Under the pieces are notes generated by a model. The model searched no databases and had not been told where the DNA came from. It saw only the letters and a program-made list of their open reading frames with translations. Source: Bubalus kerabau (Eukaryota; Chordata; Mammalia; Artiodactyla; Bovidae). Taken from it: a stretch of DNA of 64,000 bases. Position 1 is the stretch's first letter. Every line of letters begins with the position of its first letter. Shown piece after piece: positions 23,301-34,110 of the stretch. The position numbers and the translations under genes were made by a program. Where the stretch lies: NCBI RefSeq assembly GCF_029407905.1, contig NC_073637.1, positions 46,996,501 through 47,060,500 on the forward strand, written 5' to 3'.

Positions 23301-26300
23301 CCACCGGGACGTTCCTGACCTCTCCCTCTTTACCTGCTGTGAGTTGCTTAGGATATTTCAATGCATTAAAGAGAGAGAGAAAAAAAAGGGTAAACTCCTC
23401 TATCCTCTACTGGAGCTGACTGCAGAGTCAACTAACATCACAGAGACTTGCTAAGGCACAGGGCTTAATGAGCAAGGCCACCTCCTCTGTCACTGGAGGC
23501 TTCCCCCAGGGTTGTACCTTGTCTGTCGGCTGCCTGTGCTCTTGGTCACAGGGCCGCACCATGCAGAGCCGAGTCTGCTTCACCATTTCACAGTGAGGAT
23601 TCCTGTTGGTGACTCGGGTGGAAAAACCCATGCCACAGCTCTTGGAACATGCACTCCACTCTGTGGTCTGTTCGATGCAGTTGATACTTGAGTCCGAGAC
23701 TGCAACTCCTAGAGTGGCTTCTGTCCTGTAGGCTATGGGATTTTGGAAGAAAGACAGCACTATTGAGTGAAACATGGGGATGGCAGAGTGGTCCTTCCAA
23801 CCATCATTAGAAAAAGCATCTCATCCAATCGGGTACCTGCTCAACTCAGGTGCTTTCAGGGGACAGACTGGAACTCTGTATTTATAAGCCCCAAACAGGT
23901 GGCACAATGCCTACCTAGCACACAGTTGACCTTCAAGAAATCTTTGTAGAATGACTGTACAATTTGTTCATGAGACGTTTAGGAGAACCTGTCTTTGAGA
24001 AGCTTAGTAGTTTTAAGAATATAGCACTGTATAGCATCAACAACCATTCCATAAACTGTACTGAAATCACATGATTTCAACATATGATTTTTGTCTAGAA
24101 AGATGATCAGTTAAAAATTGTAATTGGATGAGAAAGTAGAACCAACCAACTCAAAATAGTGATGAAAGTAAAACTCTGCCTTAGGGAAGTGCAACTGGTT
24201 GTCTGAGTTGTGGGATACAGTCACTTTCAGACAGTTCAGTCTCAACACTTAATATGCTGGGCACATCTCCTCCCTTACATGGCGATTTTCCTGTCTGTAA
24301 GGCATGGCTGATAATTCCTCACTTCAGAAAGACTGTAAAGTTCTGTGTCCTGCCAGTGTAAATAATCTGGCTGACTAATGGCTTCTAAAATATTCTCTAC
24401 TGGATCTTGAATTTTTGCTCTTCCAAAAAAAAAAAAAAAATCTCCTTTATGAGCCAAAGCAAAAGGAAAAGCAAACAAAGATCCTAAAGTGTCACTTGAT
24501 CCTTCCTGCAGCATCTAGAAAGGTGGCATTTCTCTGTGACACTTGTCCAGGGATGGCATTCCTTAGGGGAGATAGTCTTAAGAGTGCATAGGTAGTTGAC
24601 AGAATCCGGAAAAGAAAGAGCTGTCACCAGGCCCTTTGCATGACCTAAAAGGCATTCCCCTTGAATTGATAGCCTTCCCCACTGGCTCACACGGTAAAAA
24701 ATCTTCCTGCAATGTGGGAAACCTGGGTTCAATCCCTGGGTTGGGAAGATCCCCTGGGGAAGCTAACCGCTCCCATAGTCTTGGCTGGAGAATTCCATGG
24801 ACAGAGGAGCCTGGAGAGCTACAGTCCATGGGGCTGCAAAGAGTTGGACATGACTGAGTGACTCACATAAATTGACTCTAGCCATAAATAAAGAAGCTGT
24901 ATCAATTGTGTGTTTTGCATAAAGTTGCCAAAACATACCTTTGCAATGTTAATAAGGGTCAAGTGAGACAGACTAAAATATAAATAGTAGTCATGTAATA
25001 AGACTAAAAAATCACTCCTATGACTCAAAAGAACCACTGAACATGACTCTTCTTCAGGAGAGGCTGTGTGCATACTTCCATAACTTGGCTGGGATTCCCA
25101 CATGTGATGTGTCTAATCTCCGTGGGCCAGCTGGACTCCACGAATGAATGGCCAGAAACTGAAGCCGGTTTCTCACTGCAAATCCCAAAGAGCACATGTC
25201 CTTCCTGTCTGCATTTCCTCCTGTGCTGGGACTGTTAAATTCAGGTATGTTGAATTTCTCACCTGGAAGGGTCTGGAGGCCCCCTAATGTCCCCGTCTCT
25301 TTGGAGTCACAGATCCACTTTTCACAGCACTCCCCCGGCACTTTAACTTTTCTGGGAGCTGGGCAGTCGGGCTGGGGCAGTAGCAAGTCCTCTTCACAGC
25401 GGGGCACACAGCCAACCTGTCCATCTTGGCAGGCGCACTGGTATTTGCAACTTGGCTGGAAGGTCTCCCCACTCTGGTAGATGACTCCATCGAACACACA
25501 GTTGTCTCCTTCTACCGCTAGAATCATGGGGAAGAAGACCAGAGAGGGAAGGGGCTTCCCTGGTGGCTCAGACATTAAAACACCTGCCTGCAATGCAGGA
25601 GATCTGAGTTCGATCCCTGGGTCGGAAAGGTCCCCTGGAGAAGGAAATGGCTACCCCCCCTCCAGTACTCTTGCCTGGGACATCCCATGGACAGAGGAGC
25701 TTGGCGGGCTACAGTGATTATTAATGGGGTGGTGAAGAGTCTTGGGGAAGAAGAGCAGAGAGGGAAGGGGAGAGGAAAAAAAAAAAAAAGAACAGGATGC
25801 ACTGGAGAAGCTATAGAAGATGCACAGCACATGTTCCAAACCCCAATTCATTCTTTCTCTAGTTGAAGGCATCTGTTTGCTGATCTGTCACCAGTAGAGA
25901 GATGTCCTCATGGAGCTTCCCAGAGGAAGAAGAGACACTCAAGACCACCCAGTCCTGACACTCATGTTACTGATGAAGGAAGAGGGGCCAAACCGTGAAG
26001 TGACACTCCCAAGGTCCCACAGCTTTTGCTCCCAATGAACAGGTCGTTTTGCAAGAACCTCCTTAGATTCTCCTATTCCAGGAGCTCAGAATTAAAAAGG
26101 AAAACAGAGCTCTTCAGTCTCCAAACAGGTTAACTGGACAAACTGGGAAGGGCTTCAGATTCTTTGGCATTCCAGCACAATAAATCATTGCTAGTTTAGA
26201 AAAGAAGCTAAAAGACTATCCCAAGCCCCCTCATCCAGGGAAGTGGGGACAGCCTCCAACTAAATGGTACACCAGGTGGGAAACTGATCCCCAACTGATT

Positions 26301-27243
26301 GAGTTTCACCAGCTTGATTTTACTCACAACTCATACAGGGGTTCCATAGGTCCCAGGAGAGTAGGGGCTGCTTTGGCTCAAATGGGACAATGACAGGTGT
26401 GAAAACAAACCTGAATGGCTACAGCTGGGGGAACTCTGAGCCTGTGAGTAAGCCCAAGTTTCCATCACCCCCACAAGCGTCCCCTGGAAATGTGGATAGG
26501 AAATGACTTCACTGGCCCTTAACTCTGCTCTGCTCCCAGTCTATTTGGATTCTTCTCTAGAGAGGCAAGTGACCAACGCTTCTCACCTCCACGGGAGGGC
26601 AGGTTTCCTTGAGCTTCTGGCTCTCCTCCAAACCCCACGCGACCCCAGACCATCCCTGCCACAGGCGCTCCATAAACATCAACTAAGGCATCACTATTAG
26701 TATTTGTGCATCACCCTCTGGGAACAAAGAGAAGAGGAGAGGAAAGACGGGACAGCTCCGCTATAGAGAGACAGGAGGTCAGGTGGCGGGATGGGGGCAG
26801 GTTTACCCATGCAGATGCCAGTCTGGGCGCTGGGGTCCGCTCTGCGGTCGCAGAAGAGGCCGCGGCTCTCCTCGCATGGCAGCAGCACCGAGCAGCTCTC
26901 GCCGCGCTGGCGAGCGCAGACCAGGCAGCAGGAGCAGTCGTCCAGCACCGCTCTAACCCCGGGGGCGCAGGTCGGCGGCTTTGGGGGGCACGTGGCCGGG
27001 CAAGAGGAGGGGCAACGCTCAGCCGCAGCGACCTGGGGGCGGGAAAGACCAGAAGGAGAAACTTCTCATCAGGGTCGCTGGAAAGCCCAGTGAGCCAGGG
27101 ATCGAGCAGGGGCTTTGCTCAGAAAGTGACCAGAGGCACCTGGTGAGTGCGCCACTCACCTGTCCCAGGAGATGGAGGAGCAGGAAAGCCAGGCAGAGGT
27201 ACTGCTTGGGCAGACCGAGACTCGAGCTCTGCGCACCCTGCAT
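20133..27243 (-). CDS. NOV: NOV / CCN3 matricellular protein, 5 coding exons
   Basis: Secreted, cysteine-rich CCN-family protein; family members act in the extracellular matrix on integrins, growth factors and Notch signalling to control adhesion, proliferation and differentiation. Joined exons: 27160-27243, 26807-27032, 25263-25517, 23518-23732, 20133-20393; all introns GT-AG, phases 0, 1, 1, 0. The product is 346 residues: signal peptide about 1-31, IGFBP domain 29-104, VWC 105-189, TSP1 190-260, CTCK 261-346. Resemblance to human NOV as I know it is high throughout, including MQ start, CSCCLVCARQRGESC, DNCVFDGVIY, CIEQTTEW and KPVMVIGTCTC, which separates it from CCN1, CCN2 and the WISP genes. 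All ten CTCK cysteines are present. Oddities: TAA after Leu346 where human has Gln plus 11 residues; the IGFBP-domain sequon of human (PSNQTG) reads PSAQTG. The start at 27243 was chosen over an in-frame ATG at 27270 because it matches human and has A at -3. Confidence 0.95.
21425..21545 (-). mobile_element. MER5-like hAT remnant
   Basis: Match in reverse to the MER5A pattern: GATTCAGTAGATCTGATGTGG, AAGTTCTTAGATGATGCTGC, GGGGACCACACTTACAGAAGCACTG. Confidence 0.7.
22156..22362 (+). mobile_element. Bov-A2 SINE in NOV intron 4
   Basis: Begins CTTCCCAGCTGGCGCTAGTGG and runs to the BovA end; antisense to NOV. Confidence 0.85.
23187..23330 (-). mobile_element. CHR-type SINE in NOV intron 4
   Basis: Reverse copy: TTAGTTCCCTGACCTGGGACT, then AACCACTGGACCACCGGGA. 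Same orientation as NOV. Confidence 0.82.
23518..23732 (-). CDS. NOV: NOV coding exon 4: TSP1 domain
   Basis: 215 bp, residues 190-260 with two bases of codon 189. Contains the type-1 thrombospondin signature CIEQTTEWSACSKSCGMG and ends QPTDK. Acceptor CCATAG|CC, donor AAG|GTACAA (23512-23517). In the CCN family this module binds integrins and matrix components. Frame is open throughout. Confidence 0.95.
23733..25262 (-). other. NOV intron 3
   Basis: 1530 bp with GT-AG ends. It contains a Bov-A2 SINE at 24670-24866 and a poly(A) run near 24426-24440; the rest is unassigned. Confidence 0.85.
24670..24866 (+). mobile_element. Bov-A2 SINE in NOV intron 3
   Basis: Starts ATAGCCTTCCCCACTGGCTCA and ends GACATGACTGAGTGACTCA; antisense to NOV. 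Confidence 0.85.
25263..25517 (-). CDS. NOV: NOV coding exon 3: VWC domain
   Basis: 255 bp, residues 105-188 plus split codons at both ends. It starts VEGDNCVFDGVIY and holds the chordin/von Willebrand C cysteine pattern ending CCEKWIC, then a linker DSKETGTLGGLQTLP. Acceptor CTAG at 25518-25519, donor CCAG|GTGAG at 25258-25262. A Bov-tA SINE begins only 35 nt upstream of the exon (25553). Confidence 0.95.
25518..26806 (-). other. NOV intron 2
   Basis: 1289 bp. A Bov-tA SINE sits next to the exon 3 acceptor. About 25950-26040 resembles a reverse MIR. An A run occurs at about 25777-25790. Confidence 0.8.
25553..25743 (+). mobile_element. Bov-tA SINE 35 nt from NOV exon 3, with target duplication
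   Basis: Head GGCTTCCCTGGTGGCTCAG at the left edge. Flanking direct repeats 25528-25552 and 25744-25768 agree at 24 of 25 positions. The copy lies antisense to NOV and the inner repeat forms the pyrimidine tract of the exon 3 acceptor. Confidence 0.88.
26807..27032 (-). CDS. NOV: NOV coding exon 2: IGFBP domain
   Basis: 226 bp, residues 29-103 plus one base of codon 104. Acceptor CCCCCAG before GTCGCT; donor G|GTAAAC. The translation has the cysteine pattern of an IGFBP-like module, including CSCCLVCARQRGESC. The residue before CSCC is Asp (LDDCSCC) where human NOV has Gly and the module consensus is GCGCC. The human N-glycosylation sequon near the end of the module (PSNQTG) is PSAQTG here. 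Lies inside the CpG-rich 5' part of the gene. Confidence 0.94.
27160..27243 (-). CDS. NOV: NOV coding exon 1: signal peptide
   Basis: Encodes 28 residues, starting MQGAQ, with a hydrophobic core LCLAFLLLHLLG typical of a secretory signal peptide. Ends with CAG and a consensus donor GTGAGT (27154-27159), phase 0. The ATG has A at -3. An upstream in-frame ATG at 27268-27270 with C at -3 would add nine residues (MRATGESLN) and is judged less likely. Intron 1 is only 127 bp. Confidence 0.93.
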
Positions 27244-27350
27244 GTTCAGGCTTTCCCCTGTCGCTCTCATAGGCCTTTTCCAGGTCGGAGATTGGCTCCG
27301 CTCGCCCCGCTCCAGGTCGGGCTCGCCCCGGGCCAGCGCCACAGCGCAGG

Positions 27351-27357
27351 TTTTATA
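27351..27357 (-). promoter_or_regulatory. NOV: TATA box of NOV
   Basis: TATAAAA on the minus strand, 108 nt before the start codon. It predicts transcription from about 27320-27328 and a 5' UTR near 80 nt. The flanks are GC-rich, as is usual for a TATA box within a CpG-rich promoter. Confidence 0.75.
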
Positions 27358-27447
27358 GCGCGCTCCTGGGACGCGCACAAGCCGGTTGGCTGCAGCTCAG
27401 GCAGGAGGCGGGGGGACCGGCGGGGTGGGAATGGAACGAACCCCGGG

Positions 27448-27464
27448 GTTGCCATAGCAATTGG
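27448..27464 (-). promoter_or_regulatory. RFX-like X-box overlapping a CCAAT box, upstream of NOV
   Basis: Plus-strand GTTGCCATAGCAAT (27448-27461) matches 12 of 14 positions of the palindromic RFX site GTTGCCATGGCAAC. ATTGG at 27460-27464 is a CCAAT box on the minus strand. They lie about 125-140 nt before the predicted start of transcription. Confidence 0.45.
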
Positions 27465-27984
27465 CCGTGGGTGCCGCTCTCCTTTGGGCGCGGCCCCGGG
27501 GCCTGCGTGTGCCTGTGTGTGGCGACTGGCTTTTCCCAGAGCTCCGGGCGGGGCTGGGTGGAGGCCCGGGGCCAGGACCCAGAGCTCGCCGAGCGCGTGG
27601 GAAGGAAACGCCCGTTTCCTCCTGGAAGCGGCTGCGCCTTCCCCCAGGACTAAGACACCGCCACTCCCCATCACGCTTCTCCGCCTGGCGGTTTCCAACC
27701 GGGTTGCAAACGTGGGGCTCCCCTAAAGGGGCGTCTGATGTTTGCGACCATCTGTGGGGGGTTGGCGAGGGGCCCAGGAGTTTAGTCATAAAGGAAGCAC
27801 ATGCAAGTTTGTCACAGTTTGGGGCACGCTCGCTCTGAGAGTGGAGAGCTGGGGAGGGGGGAGGGAGGAAAGGGGGAAACAGAGAAGGGAGAAAGTGCGG
27901 GGCGGGGGTGCGGGGGTGGGCTGAAAATATAAGTCTTAAAGTTAGGATGGGGGATGCTATTTGCCAAAAGGCAAAGTTTTTGTT

Positions 27985-28136
27985 GTTGTTGTTAATTTGT
28001 ATTTATTTGGCTGTAACAGATCTTAGATGCAGCTTGCGGTATCTTACATTGTGGCATGTGGGATCTAGTTCCCAGGGACCAGGGTTCAAAGCTCCAGCCC
28101 CAGAGAGTTAGCCACTGAACCACTACGGAAGTCCTA
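27985..28136 (-). mobile_element. CHR-type SINE upstream of NOV
   Basis: Reverse copy with GTTGTTGTTG start, GATCTAGTTCCCAGGGACC and an inverted head ending ACTACGGAAGTCC; about 660 bp upstream of the predicted NOV start of transcription. Confidence 0.8.
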
Positions 28137-29079
28137 AGGTAGAGTTCTTTTGACTCTAATCATTTCAAGCCCTGCTGATTCTTAAATCCCCAAATCTGCA
28201 GGTTTGGTAGAAATACAAGTAAAACATAATAGAATGAAAATATGAGAGCCTGAGGACATATAAAAAATGTCCTTTCTTATAGAGAAAAACCCTGAAACAC
28301 CTGTGGTATCATGCCTCCCATGAAAGGGCATCTGTCAGAATATAAGAGCCTGTGAGGGTGTTTAAGATGGCTTCAGCTCAGGCCCTGTCAAAACCTCAGC
28401 AAATTAAGGAAGGACTGGGAAAGATACTTCCTTTCCTGAGCTGGCATTCCAGCACATCAAATCCTTCTTCCACCTGGCACCTGCTTTCAAAAAATTCAAA
28501 AAATGACTGCTGGGAAACGCTTGTCATCTCTCATGAGAAAGAACAGTTTGCTCCAAAGGTGACAGTGATGGACAGTTTTCAAAAAATCTCTGTCCTGTAT
28601 TTCAGCTTTGCTGCTGCTTCTGGGATCACCGTGTCCACCTCCTTTGGGGTAGCCCTGTTGGAAAGCCACTTTTCAGGAAAATTATACTGGTTTGTGATGA
28701 ACTTTAGGCTTTGAAAGAAAGCAAATTTCCTCTACATCATCCATCTCCAGCATGAAGGAAATCAAAGGCAGTTTGCCCCTGCCACACCTACCTCCCAGGA
28801 TGAAATCATCCCCAGCCCCTTCAGAGTAGTTCTCTGAACAGCTTAAGACTGCTATTATCTACTTCTGAGCCTCCATGAATTCCGCTTTCTTTGAGGAAAT
28901 GCAGACTGATTAGGAAAGCTTGGTGAGAGGCTGAACTGTTAATTTGTGCCCCGTCGGGGACACTCAGGACACTCTTCAAGTTGATGGGCTTCATGAGTCA
29001 TCCGGCATAGCGATGCTTCCCCCTGGTTGTACATCAGAGTTAACCAGGGTGTATTTTGAAAGATGTATATTTTTGTTTA
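28137..29079. other. Intergenic, nothing assigned
   Basis: A 120-codon open frame (28352-28714) shows no recognisable domain. About 28950-29060 resembles an old hAT (MER5-type) remnant. Confidence 0.4.
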
Positions 29080-29615
29080 TAATGATTTTTAAAAATTGAA
29101 GTATAGTCAGTTTACAATGTTGTGATAGCTTCAAGTGTACAACAAAGTGATTCAGCCATATGTATGTATATATTTATATGTATTTATATATACATTTACA
29201 TATATATACACATTATATTTATATATATATACTATCTTTCATATTCTTTTCCTTTATAGGTTATCACAAGATAGTAAGTATTGTTGCTTGTGTTATACAG
29301 TAGGTCTTTGTTGTTTATCTGTTTTATACATAGTAGTGTATAAATGTTAATCCTAGCCTCCTAATTTATCCATCCCCCACCCCCTTTCCCCTTTGGTAAC
29401 CATAAGTTTGTCTTCTGTGTCTGTGAGTCTCTGCTTTGGATATAAGTTCATTTGTGTCATTTTTTTCTTTTAGAGTTCACATTTAAACAATATCAAATGA
29501 CATCTGTCTTTCGCTATCTGGCTTGCTTCACTTAATACAATAATCTCTAGGTCCATCCATGTTGCTACACATGGAATGATTTCATTATTTTTATGGCTGA
29601 GTATATTCCATTGTA
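29080..29615 (-). mobile_element. L1 3' end
   Basis: Reverse copy: AAAAATTGAAGTATAGTCAG, AAGTGATTCAGCCATATG, then late ORF2 (CAGGTCCATCCATGTTGCT-like). A TATA/TACA microsatellite at 29160-29235 lies inside. Confidence 0.85.
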
Positions 29616-30878
29616 TATGAAAAATATAGATTCTTGGACCCCACCCTCAACCCACTCAAGTTGGATTTTCTGGTGAAGGCTCTTGGTAGACAACATTTCA
29701 ATGTATTGAATACTTGGAAATGGGAACTGGCTTTGGGAAACCTTGATATGGAACAAGTAGGAGTACAACTAACCAGGAGGCAGGAATACTGGCTAAATTT
29801 TCAATGTATGAATTGACAGAAGAAGGAGAAATTGGCAGCACTAAGATTGGGTTGACTCTTCTTGGAAAGGGGGAGGTTGAGAAGAGAAATTTAACTGTGA
29901 GACAAGGAGGATGTCAAGTCATTGCTAATGTGTGTTACAGTTCACACAAGTCTCTTGATTGCTGCAGGTGATAAAAACCAAACGAGCTAGTTTCAGAAAG
30001 ACAAATTTATTAGGCAGAGCCTGTGGTATTTCACATAAAAACGACGTGGAAACGGTGCTGCTAAACCTCAGAGACAACTAAGATCAGGTCCTTGGAGCTA
30101 TGAGGACTCCATCCTTCTATCTAAATTTTCCTTCTCTTTGTGTCAGCTTTTCAGTCTGTCCCACCACGGACCAGCTTCTAACATTTAAGAAAAGTGTCAT
30201 CCTTAAGTTCTCCCTAATCGCTTATATTATGACCCTGTCACCAGAGAAGGAATGTCCAGTCTGTAATCTCCTAGATACAGACATAGATGCAGGAGATAGA
30301 TGCTCCTGGTTAAGGACCTCTGCATGAAAACAGCTGGCAATTGAGAGTGGATCCATCTGATGACAACATGTCAGGTCCTGCGTGGCCACCTTCAGAATAA
30401 CGTCTCTGGACTCCTCCTTGCTAGGAGAGCTTTCATCCTCTCTGAAGGCCCAGCATCTCTTGCTTTTCTCTTATATCTCTTAACTTATTGAGTAATAATG
30501 ATGTGCCTGTTTCTGCATCTATCTCCCTCTCCCACCTGGGAGCCCTTGCGGACAGGGAGCAGGTCATATTCTCCATAATATTCCCAGCATCTACTTCAGG
30601 GACAGGTATGTGACCAGTTGGTTTAGGACCTTTTGAGACACTGCTAGCCTCACTTAAAGTTTTGTCATTTGTCACTGTTTTGCATATGAGGAGGTAAGAA
30701 AGAGGTAGAGGCCGTTTGTTTCTTGGCAGCAGTAGAGGCTGTGTTGGTCTTATCAGTCATTACCCATCTGCCCCTGACACGCACCTTTTCTTAGTCTTTC
30801 TTGGCACGCAGCATTTAAAGGATGGCACACAGGCTGGTGATCCCTTGTTTGAAATAAACCATGTGTCAGCTGAGTTGT
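29616..30878. other. Intergenic, nothing assigned
   Basis: Short open frames only; none recognisable. Confidence 0.5.
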
Positions 30879-30890
30879 CTGGGGAAGTTA

Positions 30891-31100
30891 AAGTAAAAGT
30901 GTGAATTGCTCAGTCATGTCTGACTCTTTGTGACACCATGGACTTTAGCCCAGGCTCCTCTGTCCATGGAATTCTCCAGGCAAGAATACTAGAGTAGGTT
31001 GCCATTTCCTTCTCCAGGGGATCTGCCTGACCCAGGGATGGAACCTGGGTCTCCTGCATTGCAGACAGGTTCTTTACCATGTGAGCCACCAGGGAAGCCC
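30891..31100 (-). mobile_element. Bov-tA SINE with 12-bp target duplication
   Basis: Reverse copy ending in the head CCACCAGGGAAGCCC. CTGGGGAAGTTA occurs on both sides (30879-30890 and 31101-31112). Confidence 0.88.
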
Positions 31101-31112
31101 CTGGGGAAGTTA

Positions 31113-33890
31113 GGAGAAACTGTAATGGACATGCTCATAAATCTTGGCAGCCAACCAAGATAGCAACTCCACTGGGTTAGAAGCTGCAAGGACTGTGTTT
31201 ATTTAACTTTTCCGCTTTCATTTCTTTCTCTCCTCCCTTTCCCTTATCCCAGATGTGGCACCAGAGGCTCCGTTCTCCTTCTCTGTTAATGGATTTTTAT
31301 TTTTATGACTTACCAGTCAGTGCTCCTACATTTAGAGAATACATATAGAGAACTTCCTGCATTTTATAAAGGCTTACGTTGTTGTTGTTTTATCTTTTTC
31401 ATTATGATAAAAGATGTAAAATATATTGGCACTGGTTTCTGTAGCAGGAAGAGAAATGTAAAGCACAGAATCCCATATTAAAAATGAAACCAATAAAAGG
31501 CTGGGACTGTTGTCACCCACAGCACAACCCCGTCTCTCCCCTTTCCTCAGTGAGCACGTTCTCTGCAAGCTCACAGACATTCACTGCGCTAAGTGAACTG
31601 TTAAGCCCACCCGCATGATACTTAGGTCCTATACTGTGCCTTGTAAGTCAGCCTCACAGCTTGTTAAACATTTTGTTGCTCTTTTCTGAATTTCCTTCAT
31701 AGGTCCCTTTTCTGGGGCCTCAGGGACTTGGTAGAACACAAGGTAATTCCGAGTATATGTTAGGCAAGCCAGCCCTACATGGTGTCCAATTATATGGCTA
31801 ATTTCAACCACACCCTCTTGTTTTTCTGACAACTCTCTTGACTTCTTGCTTTTTCAGAAACAATGAGGGGCAGAGAAGGAACAGTGATGAGAGGCAAGAT
31901 ATTAAATATATAATGTTTAGTGTTATCCCCTTTGGAAACATCTTCTTATTGCCCACATTTTATTTTTAGTGCATTTATTATTTATTATTTATTATTAAAA
32001 AACCCAAATCTAAAGGTTTTTTTTTTTTTTTTTTAAGTCATACTAGAAATTACAGAGAAATAAGTTTCTTTCTCACACTGCTAAATGACCTCCTTCTAGG
32101 GAAATGAGCTTTGGGGGAATCAAATAATTATTTTAAGTGTTTTGAACTGGAGTGGAGTCTATCAAGTCTGCCGATGTGCATACCACATTCCCAGCCTACT
32201 GGCACCCTTCCCTGCACTCAGCTGAAGAAAGTGGCCACCAGCCATCCTTTCCGTGTGACTTCTGTATGGCTTGTGACAGCTGGGTAGACTGAAAACCATT
32301 CTGCTTCATGGACTAGAATCCTTTAGACCAGAAACTGGTGTCAGAAACAAAGGCATATACATATGGCGGGCGTGTTAGCCACGCCTCAGGGGTGCTCCCA
32401 TTGGGTGATGGTGGGTCTAGCCCACAAACGCCAGTGGCCAAGGGAACAAGGAGAAGAGAAGTAGTATCACCTGAATACAGTCAAAGTTTTGAATAACTTT
32501 TAACGATTGTTCCTGGAGAAAGGAAAAATTAGATTCTTTTTTGGGTGCGTCTCTATTCCAAATGCTATCTCAGAGTGTTAAAAAAAAAACTCATACAGCC
32601 TCTCCCACCAATCTCTGAAATCTCAGCAACAAAACACAGACTTACAGGAGAGACATGGCCACAAAACAGTGTTGTGTTTGCTGATGTGAATGTTCATGTC
32701 GTCCAATTCATGAAATGATAATTATTTTATTCTTCATGACATGAATCAAAGATGAATAAGATGTTTTGTTTTTTCAAGAACCTGATAACCTAGTAGGAAA
32801 ATGAAGTAAAAAAAAAACAAAACAAAAAAACTACTGCGTAAGGCAGAATGTGATAACTCCTGTAAATAAACAAAGGCAAAGTAACATAGAAACATAAAGG
32901 AAGATGAAATTAGTCTCTCTGCTGTGAGAGCAGGAGTGTAGTGCAGACTGGAAAGGGATAGTTGTAAAAACGATAATCCCTTTTTCATTGTTTGTCTTTT
33001 TACTAACCGCTGAAGAATAAATGACATTAAGTTGAATAAAGCATGGATGAAATTTAGAAATCTGGAGATGTGGGCTGAACAGAGACAATTGAACAAAGGC
33101 ATAAGGATGGGAAAATTCAGGACTTGTTCAGGAAATTAAGAATGATTTAATTTATCTGAAACATGGGAAGGTCATGGGAAATGAGTTTGGAAAAGTGGAC
33201 CACAGCTGCCAACTCTTGGAAGAATATAAATGCCAAATTCTAAAGTTTAATTAAAAAAAAATCTATTTATCTATCTATCATCTATCTCTCATTCTCTACT
33301 TATCAGCAAGGAGTTGCAAAGCAGAGCTATATTTAGGAATATTATCCTTTAAGAGTTTGATTATAGGAGGAGATGACCAGAGGTAAGTACTGCAGTTTAG
33401 ACATTGTTGCAGCAGTTCAACGAGAGACAATGAGGACTTGAACTTGCAGAATGGCAATGGGAATGGAAAGAGGAGTTTGGAGGGAAGTGATGTTTGCCTT
33501 CAGTGGAGCTCTGACTGGCTGCAGAAGGTCAGGGTAATGACAGTATGAAACCAGGTTTTGACTTTAGATAACTAAGTAGCTTGTGATAGCATTTTCATGG
33601 AAGCCAAATAACTTCTGTGATGAAACATCTCTACCAATAGACTACTTGGGTTCAGATCCTTAGATCTTAGACTACCTGGCCAGTCTGTGCTTCCTGGCCT
33701 TTCTCTGTCTGTAAGATAGGAATGATAATAATTGTTCTTTTTTCCTAGGATTGTTATTAAGCTAAATAATATGATACACACAAAGCCCCGGAGCCATTTC
33801 AACAGGGTTCTGTGAGAGAATTAATCCCTAACACCCCAAGGCTTCCATTTCAATGAAACAACTTCCCTTTTCTGCAGCTTGAATGGTACT
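31113..33890. other. Intergenic with MIR and simple repeats
   Basis: TTA repeat at about 31975-31996 followed by a T run; CTAT repeat at about 33265-33290; sense MIR at about 33610-33790. A CG-containing patch near 32365-32440 is unassigned. No gene supported. Confidence 0.5.
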
Positions 33891-33895
33891 AACAT

Positions 33896-34110
33896 GTAAC
33901 AAGTGACTCAGTGGTAAAAGAATCTGCTTGCCAAACAGGAGATGCGAGTTTGATCCCTAATAGCAACCCACTCCAGTATTCTTGCCTGGGAAATTCCATA
34001 AGCAACCCACTCCAGTATTCTTGCCTGGGAAATTCCATGGACAGAGGAGCTTCGTGGATTACAGTCCATGAGATCACTTAGAGTAGGATATGACTGAAGC
34101 GACTAAAGAG
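33896..34110 (+). mobile_element. Bov SINE with internal duplication
   Basis: Diverged copy. The segment AGCAACCCACTCCAGTATTC plus the following GGGAAATTCCAT occurs twice in a row (33963-33999 and 34001-34037). Confidence 0.8.

Larger units (their letters stand above)
20394..23517 (-). other. NOV intron 4 with repeats
   Basis: 3124 bp. Holds a MIR-like remnant (about 20925-21090), a MER5-type hAT remnant in reverse (about 21425-21545), a TG/GA microsatellite (21912-21955), a Bov-A2 SINE (22156-22362), a reverse MIR (about 22380-22590) and a reverse CHR SINE (23187-23330). Confidence 0.8.
26780..27930. promoter_or_regulatory. CpG-rich promoter region of NOV
   Basis: Dense CG dinucleotides in an otherwise AT-rich window, spanning exon 2, exon 1, the TATA box and about 600 bp of upstream sequence. 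Several GC-box-like runs occur, for example GGAGGCGGGG near 27404. Several long open frames here are products of the high GC content, not genes. Confidence 0.75.

Noticed and set aside
26706..27838. Many overlapping long open frames on both strands
   Set aside because: They lie in the CpG-rich NOV promoter and exons, where few stop codons occur by composition; only the NOV frames match a known family and splice correctly.
28352..28714. 120-codon open frame upstream of NOV
   Set aside because: No domain, no promoter or splice evidence, and its length is plausible by chance.
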